Source: Prevotella sp. (GTDB lineage Bacteria; Bacteroidota; Bacteroidia; Bacteroidales; Bacteroidaceae). Taken from it: a stretch of DNA of 6,716 bases. The position numbers were made by a program, and so were the translations under genes. The notes below the pieces were generated by a model, which made no database searches, had not been told where the DNA came from, and saw only the letters and a list, made by a program, of their open reading frames with translations. The stretch covers positions 1 through 6,716 of the forward strand of contig DMYZ01000209.1 of NCBI GenBank assembly GCA_003483565.1, in the 5' to 3' direction. Shown here in pieces: positions 1-5,667 of the stretch. Positions within the stretch are counted from its first letter, which is position 1; every line of letters starts with the position of its first letter.

Positions 1-35
1 ATACACCTTATTTATTTTATATAAAATTATTATTT

Positions 36-695
36 TTATATCTTATCTCCGTAAGAGAGGTCTCCTGCATCACCGAATCCCGGAACAATATATTTATGTT
101 CATTCATTCCCGGATCAATAGCAGCACACCATATTGTTGTTTTATCTTCAGGGAAATTCTCCTTGATATGGGCGATCCCTTCAGGGGCAGCGATGACACA
201 GGCTATATGAATATGCCTAGGAACGCCTTTAGTAAGAAAGGCCTTGTAGCCTAGTTCCATGCTTCCACCCGTGGCAAGCATCGGGTCAGCAATAATTAAG
301 GTCTTTTCATCGATGCTTGGTGTCGCAAGATATTCCACATGAACACCAACCTCGTGATGCGCTTCATCTTTATATTCACGATAGGCACTGACGAAGGCGT
401 TGCCGGCATGGTCGAAAACATTCAGAAATCCATTGTGAAAAGGTAGTCCTGCACGGAATATTGTGGCCAGGACGATCTTGTCTGTAGGTACAGAAACATG
501 AGCAATGCCTAGAGGTGTCGTTACATCCTTGTTTTGATAATGGAGCGTTTTGGAAATTTCAAAAGCTTCAAACTCACCAATTCTCTTTATATTATTACGA
601 AAAAGAAGACGATTTTTCTGATATTCGGAATCACGAATTTCAGACATGTACTGGTTAATGATCGAGTTGTGATCACTGAAATTTATAACTTGCAT
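36..695 (-). CDS. upp: Uracil phosphoribosyltransferase (pyrimidine salvage)
   Basis: This cytosolic enzyme converts uracil and PRPP to UMP and pyrophosphate, salvaging uracil. The 219-residue product is slightly longer than the roughly 208 residues of the E. coli enzyme. Visible family motifs are RAGL at residues 81-84, the PRPP-binding loop DPMLATGGSM at 137-146, and the C-terminal uracil-binding segment YIVPGFGDAGD at 202-212. All are intact, so the gene should be functional. The ATG at 695 is chosen because it lies about 20 bases downstream of the likely transcription start implied by a well-matched Bacteroidetes promoter on the same strand. No Shine-Dalgarno sequence is seen, which is normal for this phylum. 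The gene is divergent from pckA and appears to be transcribed alone within the window. Only 35 bases remain after its stop, and no convincing terminator is seen there. The family assignment is very secure. Confidence 0.96.
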   Translation of the reverse strand: MQVINFSDHNSIINQYMSEIRDSEYQKNRLLFRNNIKRIGEFEAFEISKTLHYQNKDVTTPLGIAHVSVPTDKIVLATIFRAGLPFHNGFLNVFDHAGNAFVSAYREYKDEAHHEVGVHVEYLATPSIDEKTLIIADPMLATGGSMELGYKAFLTKGVPRHIHIACVIAAPEGIAHIKENFPEDKTTIWCAAIDPGMNEHKYIVPGFGDAGDLSYGDKI

Positions 696-720
696 GGGAT
701 TATAAAGTGTAATTTTCGTG

Positions 721-752
721 CAAAGGTATGAAATTCTTTCTATTTTTGCAAA
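721..752 (-). promoter_or_regulatory. Promoter of upp (Bacteroidetes -33/-7 type)
   Basis: Read on the minus strand, TTTG (749-752) is followed after exactly 20 bases by TACCTTTG (721-728). This matches the known Bacteroidetes sigma factor consensus TTTG - about 20 - TAnnTTTG. Transcription would start around 713-717, giving a leader of about 20 bases before the upp ATG at 695. The match of both boxes and the spacing is direct; promoter activity is inferred. Confidence 0.68.
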
Positions 753-764
753 GTCTAAATTGCA

Positions 765-861
765 AATATCTTTTCTTGCCGTATGTTTTTAATATCTTTA
801 ACCAAATTGATATTGAAAAAGGATATTTTTGTTGGGTTTGGGTTGGTGAATTAATATCTTT
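765..861. repeat. Three copies of AATATCTTT between divergent promoters
   Basis: The identical 9-base word AATATCTTT occurs at 765-773, 791-799 and 853-861, all in the same orientation. A near copy in the opposite orientation (AAAGGATATT) lies at 818-827. The third copy lies in the spacer between the -33 and -7 boxes of the pckA promoter. This could be a set of regulator-binding sites for pckA or upp, but the region is very AT-rich and coincidence is not excluded. No regulator can be named. Confidence 0.35.
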
Positions 862-873
862 TTTCTATCTTTG
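842..873 (+). promoter_or_regulatory. Promoter of pckA (Bacteroidetes -33/-7 type)
   Basis: The -7 box TATCTTTG at 866-873 matches TAnnTTTG exactly. The best -33 box at the usual spacing is GTTG at 842-845, 20 bases upstream, one mismatch from TTTG. A perfect TTTG at 837-840 sits 25 bases away and is probably too far. Transcription would begin near 880, leaving a leader of about 60 bases. The leader can fold a weak hairpin (ACCTA 882-886 with TAGGT 896-900). The start codon is preceded by an A-rich stretch rather than a Shine-Dalgarno sequence. Confidence 0.62.
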
Positions 874-939
874 CAGTGTTTACCTACAAAGTGATTAGGT
901 TAAAAGGGAATTTTTCACAACTTAAAAACATAATAAAAA

Positions 940-2556
940 ATGGCAAAGTTTGATAAGTCAGTTTTAGCAAGCTACGGTATTACTACAGGTACTGCTGAAG
1001 TTTTGTACAATCCTTCTTTTGAGGTTCTTTTTAATGAAGAGACTAAGGAAGGTCTTGAGGGCTATGAGGTTGGTCAAGAGACCGAGTTAGGGGCAATCAA
1101 TGTAATGACTGGTATCTATACTGGACGTTCTCCTAAAGATAAGTTCATTGTTGATGATGAAACTTCTCATAATACAGTATGGTGGGATTCTGAAGAATAT
1201 CACAATGATAATCACCGTGCTTCTCAGGAAGCTTGGGATGCTGTTAAAGAGATTGCCAAGAAAGAACTTTCTAACAAAAAGTTGTTTGTTGTAGATGGTT
1301 TCTGCGGTACTCATAGAGATACACGTATGAAAGTTCGTTTCATTGTTGAGGTTGCATGGCAGGCTCATTTTGTAACAAATATGTTCATCCGTCCAAAGAC
1401 AGCAGCTGATTTCGAACAGGAACCAGACTTTATTGTATACAATGCTTCTAAGGCAAAGGTTACTAACTGGAAAGAGCTTGGCCTGCATTCTGAGACTGCA
1501 GCTATGTTCAACGTAACTTCTAAGGAACAGGTTATTGTCAATACATGGTACGGTGGTGAAATGAAGAAGGGTATTTTCTCTATGCAGAACTACTTCCTCC
1601 CACTGAGAGGCATTGCTTCCATGCACTGTTCAGCAAATACAGATATGGACGGTGAAAATACCGCTATCTTCTTCGGCCTTTCCGGTACAGGCAAGACAAC
1701 ATTGTCTACAGATCCTAAGCGCCGCTTGATCGGTGATGATGAACACGGATGGGATGACAAGGGCGTCTTCAACCTTGAAGGTGGTTGCTATGCTAAGGTT
1801 ATCAATCTGGATAAGGATGCAGAGCCTGATATCTATGGTGCTATCAAGCGTGACGCTCTTTTGGAGAATGTTACAGTTGACAAGAATGGTAAGATTGATT
1901 TTACAGATAAGAGCGTAACCGAGAATACTCGTGTTTCTTATCCTATTTATCATATCAAGAATATCCAGCGTCCTGAGTCTCAGGGCCCAGCTGCAAAACA
2001 GGTGATCTTCCTGAGTGCTGATGCTTTCGGAGTTCTTCCTCCAGTATCTATTTTGGATCCAGAACAGACTAAATACTATTTCCTCTCTGGTTTTACAGCT
2101 AAATTGGCTGGTACAGAGCGTGGTATTACAGAACCTACTCCTACATTCTCTGCTTGCTTCGGCCAGGCTTTCCTGGAGTTGCATCCTACAAAATATGCAG
2201 AGGAACTGGTTCGCCATATGGAGAAGAGCGGTGCTAAGGCTTATTTGGTTAACACAGGCTGGAACGGTACTGGCAAGCGTATTTCTATCCGTGATACTCG
2301 TGGTATCATCGATGCAATCCTTGATCATTCTATTGATAAGGCACCTACCAAGACTATCCCTTATTTCAACTTTGTTGTTCCTACAAAGCTCGAAGGTGTT
2401 GATCCTCATATCCTTGACCCTCGTGATACTTATAAGAGTGCTTCTGAATGGGATGAGAAAGCTAAGGATTTGGCTGCTCGTTTCATCAAGAACTTCAAGA
2501 AATATGAAGGCAATGAAGCTGGCAAGGCAATGAGTGCTGCTGGTCCAAAACTCTAA
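940..2556 (+). CDS. pckA: ATP-dependent phosphoenolpyruvate carboxykinase
   Basis: This cytosolic enzyme catalyses oxaloacetate + ATP to phosphoenolpyruvate + ADP + CO2, reversibly. In gluconeogenic bacteria it makes PEP; in succinate-forming anaerobes such as Prevotella it is thought to run mainly as a carboxylation that yields ATP. The 538 residues compare with 540 in E. coli. Visible landmarks are TGRSPKDK at 61-68 (substrate-binding R63), WYGGEMKKG at 203-211 with metal/substrate-contacting K210, H229 in SMHCSAN, the P-loop GLSGTGKT at 246-253 (K252), the acidic metal-binding segment LIGDDEHGWD at 263-272 (D266, D267) and R331. All expected catalytic residues are present. The ATG at 940 gives the expected N-terminal length. 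The gene has its own promoter and a strong terminator, so it is probably monocistronic. Many C-ending codons in its middle suggest high expression, which is an impression rather than a calculation. Confidence 0.98.
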   Translation: MAKFDKSVLASYGITTGTAEVLYNPSFEVLFNEETKEGLEGYEVGQETELGAINVMTGIYTGRSPKDKFIVDDETSHNTVWWDSEEYHNDNHRASQEAWDAVKEIAKKELSNKKLFVVDGFCGTHRDTRMKVRFIVEVAWQAHFVTNMFIRPKTAADFEQEPDFIVYNASKAKVTNWKELGLHSETAAMFNVTSKEQVIVNTWYGGEMKKGIFSMQNYFLPLRGIASMHCSANTDMDGENTAIFFGLSGTGKTTLSTDPKRRLIGDDEHGWDDKGVFNLEGGCYAKVINLDKDAEPDIYGAIKRDALLENVTVDKNGKIDFTDKSVTENTRVSYPIYHIKNIQRPESQGPAAKQVIFLSADAFGVLPPVSILDPEQTKYYFLSGFTAKLAGTERGITEPTPTFSACFGQAFLELHPTKYAEELVRHMEKSGAKAYLVNTGWNGTGKRISIRDTRGIIDAILDHSIDKAPTKTIPYFNFVVPTKLEGVDPHILDPRDTYKSASEWDEKAKDLAARFIKNFKKYEGNEAGKAMSAAGPKL

Positions 2557-2581
2557 TTGGAAAAATCTTTAATTAAGATAT

Positions 2582-2616
2582 GAGGGCTGCTCTTTAGGGC
2601 AGCCCTCTTTTTCTTT
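2582..2616 (+). terminator. Intrinsic terminator of pckA
   Basis: A perfect 9-bp GC-rich stem pairs GAGGGCTGC (2582-2590) with GCAGCCCTC (2599-2607) around an 8-base loop. It is followed at once by a T-rich run (2608-2616, T5-C-T3). It begins 26 bases after the pckA stop codon and points the same way, so it should insulate pckA from the downstream lipoprotein gene. Confidence 0.93.
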
Positions 2617-2791
2617 ATACCTTAAAATGCTATGAAGATTTCACTAAACAAACTTAAAAAACTGACAACTAATCAATAAATTACGTAATAAAGTTTTAAA
2701 ATAGACCTCTATTTGAATATTTCTACTTAAATTTGCAGGCAAAACTTGTAGTGAGATGCCTTACTGCAATAAAAACTAATAATTGAATGTA
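2617..2791 (+). promoter_or_regulatory. Leader region with -7 box and hairpin before the lipoprotein gene
   Basis: This non-coding stretch holds a perfect TAnnTTTG match (TAAATTTG, 2728-2735) but no TTTG at the usual distance upstream, so the promoter is only probable. Transcription would start near 2742. Immediately after that, a 10-bp stem (2746-2755 with 2760-2769, two G-T pairs) closes on the 4-base loop ATGC. It is not followed by a T-run, so it is not a terminator. A 10-base palindrome ATTACGTAAT lies at 2680-2689, about 40 bases upstream of the -7 box, and could be an operator or chance. The remainder is AT-rich with no gene seen. Confidence 0.5.
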
Positions 2792-4153
2792 ATGAAAAGG
2801 AAGTTTCAACCTTTCCTCCTCTTGTTTTCGGCAATAATGTTATTGTCTTCATGTCTTAGTGATAATACGGATACTGTAAGTTACTATGACACGGCTGTTA
2901 CTGCTTTCAGTGTTGGAACGCTGAAGCAAAATGTGGTAACTGCTGCAGGAAATGACAGTGTGATAAAGACTGATTGTAGTAAATATAAGTTTTATATAGA
3001 TCAGACTACACATGAAATTTATAATCCGGATTCATTGCCTTATGGCATTGATGCTTCTAAGACTTTGGCAACAATTACTTCTAAGAATAGTGGAACGATA
3101 GTTGTGAAGAGTCTTAAGAGTGATACTTTGACTTATTATTCCAGTAGTGATTCTCTTGACTTTTCATCGCCAAGGGAATTAAGGGTATACAATAACGCAG
3201 GAACAGGTTATGTTGCTTATAATGTTAAAGTGAATGTCCATAAGGAAAAAGCAGACACTTTTATATGGAACCGTTATAATGATAATCGGCAACTAGCTGT
3301 TCTTTCTGGAATGAAGGCTGTCTGCAATAATAATAACATTTATGTTTTTGGTAAGGATAATTCGTCTTTGAAGATTTACTCGACAGCGATGAATGACGGT
3401 AATCATTGGTCTGAGATTACTCCACTGACAGCTCTTGATGCTAATGCTTATGATAATGTTATTGTTGATAACGGGTATTTTTATACTTTAAGTAATGGAT
3501 CTCTTTTAAAATCTTCAGATGCTGTTACATGGACAACAGTGGCTTCAGGGACACCTTTAGTTCATTTGCTGGGATGTAGTTCGAAGTATATGTATGCTAT
3601 GGGAAATAACAACATCGAAGTATCGAAAGATAATGGCGCTACTTGGAATGCGGATGAAATCGATGATGATGCTTCTAAGCTTCCAAACTTTAATATTAGC
3701 TTCGTATCCCGCATGGATTCTGATATTGATAATGCTGATCGTTTGCTGATTATTGGCAATCGATTTGTTAATACAGATACGACAGCTGTCGTGTGGGGTA
3801 AGCTCATGGAATATTCTGAAGGTGCAGAGACTGATTCGTGGATGTATTATGACCAGGTAGAAGAGGTTGTCAATAAGGCTCCGCTACACGCTAAGCTTAT
3901 AGCCCTGTATTATAATTCTGCTGTTGAAGCTTTTGATGGATCCTCTTTTTATAAGTCTCCGGATGGAGGGGTGACATGGCCTGTTGATGATACAATAATT
4001 ATTCCAAAAGATTTCTCTGGTGATACCAAAAACTTTACTATGGTAAAAGATAACGATAGTTTCTTGTGGATCATCTATGGCAGTAGCGGCCAGGTATGGA
4101 AGGGACGATATAATAAATTAGGTTGGACCATTCCGCAAACCTCATTTAGATAA
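2792..4153 (+). CDS. Predicted surface or periplasmic lipoprotein, DUF6242-like, with Asp-box repeats
   Basis: The product is a 453-residue exported lipoprotein of unknown function. It opens with a lipoprotein signal: basic KRK at residues 2-4, a hydrophobic stretch and the lipobox LSSC, with the lipidated cysteine at residue 21. LSDNTD follows, an acidic patch resembling the Bacteroidetes lipoprotein export signal, so display on the cell surface is possible. Residues about 25-150 look like an immunoglobulin-type beta domain ending in YVAYNVKVNVH. Residues about 155-450 carry Asp-box-like repeats typical of beta-propellers: SSDAVTW (241-247), SKDNGATW (278-285) and SPDGGVTW (389-396). The C-terminus, VWKGRYNKLGW, fits what I recall of DUF6242. 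The ATG at 2792 is preferred over an in-frame TTG at 2783 because it places the basic residues right at the N-terminus. The barrel-protein gene follows after 20 bases. No catalytic residues are recognised, so a binding or scaffolding role is only a guess. Confidence 0.85.
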   Translation: MKRKFQPFLLLFSAIMLLSSCLSDNTDTVSYYDTAVTAFSVGTLKQNVVTAAGNDSVIKTDCSKYKFYIDQTTHEIYNPDSLPYGIDASKTLATITSKNSGTIVVKSLKSDTLTYYSSSDSLDFSSPRELRVYNNAGTGYVAYNVKVNVHKEKADTFIWNRYNDNRQLAVLSGMKAVCNNNNIYVFGKDNSSLKIYSTAMNDGNHWSEITPLTALDANAYDNVIVDNGYFYTLSNGSLLKSSDAVTWTTVASGTPLVHLLGCSSKYMYAMGNNNIEVSKDNGATWNADEIDDDASKLPNFNISFVSRMDSDIDNADRLLIIGNRFVNTDTTAVVWGKLMEYSEGAETDSWMYYDQVEEVVNKAPLHAKLIALYYNSAVEAFDGSSFYKSPDGGVTWPVDDTIIIPKDFSGDTKNFTMVKDNDSFLWIIYGSSGQVWKGRYNKLGWTIPQTSFR

Positions 4154-4173
4154 AATGTAGGAAAATAAGAATA

Positions 4174-4887
4174 ATGAATAGAGTCCTTTTCTTGCTGATA
4201 ACTTTGTTGGGTTTCTATAATCTGATATGGGCTCAGGATGATCCTGAGTATCGGATGGAATTGGGTGCAGGTGTAGGGCTTGTCAATTATGAAGGGGATT
4301 TCAATGGAAAACTTTTTAGTAGCATGCAGCCGATGTTTTCGGTTGTTGGCAGATATGTGATGAATCCTTATTCAAACTTCAGACTTTCCGTCGGATATGG
4401 TAAACTTAAAGGTTCATCGGAAAATGTCTCTACTTTTTATCCTGACTTCTCCAATAATGTCAGTCAGAAAGTAGATTATAACTTTTCCAGTTCTCTGGTG
4501 GATGTCAGTTTGATATATGAATATAATTTCTGGCCCTATGGTACAGGAAGAGACTATAGAGGTGCCAGGCGCCTTACACCGTATATATTAATAGGATTAG
4601 GCACAACCTATGCTAAATATGGCAAGGATATTGAAGGCAAAAGTGGCAGTGCTTTTACGGCTAATGTACCGTTAGGCATCGGATTGAAATATAAAGTGGC
4701 AGAGCGATTGAATCTGGGTCTTGAATGGGCAATGCATTTTTCCATGAGCGACAAACTGGATGGAGCAAAAGATCCTTATGGTATTGTAAGCAGTGGACTC
4801 TTTAAAAATACTGACTGCTATTCTTTGCTTCAGGCTACGCTGACTTATAGCTTCAGTCCTAAGTGCCAGACTTGCAATAAAGATTAG
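4174..4887 (+). CDS. Outer-membrane beta-barrel protein, DUF6089-like
   Basis: The 237-residue protein of unknown function is probably a small outer-membrane barrel. A signal peptide is visible (hydrophobic residues 4-19, likely cleavage after A20, before QDDPEY). The mature part begins with MELGAGVGLVNYEGDF at 28-43, typical of Bacteroidetes OmpA-like or PorG-like barrels. It then shows alternating polar/hydrophobic strands rich in Gly and Tyr, for example FRLSVGYGKL at 69-78, LTPYILIGLGTTYA at 134-147 and ATLTYSFS at 221-228. About eight strands are plausible. The last strand is followed by a short tail with a C-x-x-C pair (C231, C234), which should face the periplasm. The family call rests on this layout and on its position just before uppS and bamA, as recalled for other Bacteroidales. 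Its stop lies 3 bases before the uppS start, implying cotranscription. The start is the ATG at 4174, weakly preceded by AGGAAA. Confidence 0.82.
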   Translation: MNRVLFLLITLLGFYNLIWAQDDPEYRMELGAGVGLVNYEGDFNGKLFSSMQPMFSVVGRYVMNPYSNFRLSVGYGKLKGSSENVSTFYPDFSNNVSQKVDYNFSSSLVDVSLIYEYNFWPYGTGRDYRGARRLTPYILIGLGTTYAKYGKDIEGKSGSAFTANVPLGIGLKYKVAERLNLGLEWAMHFSMSDKLDGAKDPYGIVSSGLFKNTDCYSLLQATLTYSFSPKCQTCNKD

Positions 4888-4890
4888 AAT

Positions 4891-5646
4891 ATGAAGAAGG
4901 AACTGGATATGAACCGAATCCCCAAACATATTGCTGTTATTATGGATGGCAATGGCCGTTGGGCAACGGAACGGGGAAAAGACCGTAGCTATGGGCATCA
5001 GGCAGGTGTTGATACGGTGCGCCGTATTACTGCTGAATGTGCCAGACTTGGTGTGAAGTATCTTACTTTGTATACTTTTTCTACGGAAAACTGGAATCGC
5101 CCGCAGGATGAGGTTCATGCCTTGATGGGATTGGTGCTGACCTCTTTGGAAGATGAAATTTTTCAAAAGCATAATGTCCGGTTTCGCGTCATTGGTGATC
5201 GTAGTCGTCTTTCTCAGGAAGTTCAAGATAAACTTTTGGCAACTGAGGAACATACTGCTGGCAATACAACGATGACAATGGTCGTGGCTTTGAGCTACTC
5301 TTCACGCTGGGAAATAAAAGAAACTGTAAAAACACTTGCAGAACAAGTTCAACAAGGCGTTATTCATGTTCAGGATATTAATGAGGATCTGATCTCTAAA
5401 AATCTCCAGACTAGTTTTATGCCAGATCCGGATCTTTTGATAAGAACGGGCGGGGAATTGAGAGTATCTAACTATTTGCTTTGGCAGATAGCTTATTCTG
5501 AACTTTATTTTTGTGATACTTATTGGCCTGATTTTGATGAAGAGGACTTAAAGAAGGCTATTCTCTGTTATCAGGGACGACAACGCCGCTATGGAAAAAC
5601 GGAATCTCAAATTGAGCGTGAATTTAATGAAAGCAACAAACAATAA
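4891..5646 (+). CDS. uppS: Isoprenyl transferase (undecaprenyl diphosphate synthase family)
   Basis: This cis-prenyltransferase condenses isopentenyl diphosphate units onto farnesyl diphosphate to make the polyprenyl diphosphate that, after dephosphorylation, carries peptidoglycan and surface-glycan precursors. The 251 residues match the family (253 in E. coli). Visible motifs are IMDGNGRWA at 17-25 with catalytic D19, H36 in YGHQAG, FSTENWNRP at 63-71, DPDLLIRTGGELRVSN at 179-194 (R185, R191, S193) and E204 in the AYSELYF segment; all key residues are present. The ATG at 4891 is chosen because the slightly longer N-terminus fits the family. An in-frame ATG at 4909 (residue 7) has AAGGA six bases upstream and could be an alternative start without losing any motif. 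The exact chain length of the product cannot be read from sequence. The gene is squeezed between the barrel gene (3 bases) and bamA (21 bases). Confidence 0.97.
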   Translation: MKKELDMNRIPKHIAVIMDGNGRWATERGKDRSYGHQAGVDTVRRITAECARLGVKYLTLYTFSTENWNRPQDEVHALMGLVLTSLEDEIFQKHNVRFRVIGDRSRLSQEVQDKLLATEEHTAGNTTMTMVVALSYSSRWEIKETVKTLAEQVQQGVIHVQDINEDLISKNLQTSFMPDPDLLIRTGGELRVSNYLLWQIAYSELYFCDTYWPDFDEEDLKKAILCYQGRQRRYGKTESQIEREFNESNKQ

Positions 5647-5667
5647 AAATTGACTTCTTATAATAGA

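Noticed and set aside
14..27. Palindrome ATTTTATATAAAAT downstream of the upp stop as a terminator
   Set aside because: The stem is only A-T pairs and no T-run follows on the minus strand. The true terminator may lie outside the window.
534..731. Small plus-strand open frame overlapping the start of upp
   Set aside because: It is antisense to upp and crosses the upp promoter; its low-complexity Lys/Ile/Phe-rich product has no support.
741..831. Additional plus-strand TATTTTTG boxes at 741-748 and 824-831 as extra pckA promoters
   Set aside because: Neither has a TTTG box about 20 bases upstream, and such words are expected by chance in this AT-rich stretch; the box at 866-873 is better placed.
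1630..2409. Long open frame (259 codons) on the minus strand inside pckA, and a 179-codon one at 1087-1626
   Set aside because: Both lie antisense to a fully intact pckA, are rich in Cys, Ile, Arg and Ser as expected of reverse readings of its codons, and show no family motif or start signal.
2015..2533. Plus-strand open frame of 172 codons overlapping pckA in another frame
   Set aside because: It is a shifted reading of the pckA codons, with an implausible Leu/Ser/Val-rich composition, and conserved pckA residues explain the DNA.
2783..2791. TTG at 2783 as start of the lipoprotein gene
   Set aside because: It would add only three residues before the typical basic start of the signal peptide; the in-frame ATG at 2792 is the more usual codon and gives a normal lipoprotein signal.
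4672..5253. Minus-strand open frame across the barrel gene and uppS, and a similar one at 5851-6267 inside bamA
   Set aside because: They are antisense to well-supported genes with complete motifs and have no recognisable domain.
5650..5664. TTGACT and TATAAT hexamers just before bamA, resembling an E. coli promoter
   Set aside because: They are only 3 bases apart instead of about 17, and this phylum uses a different consensus.
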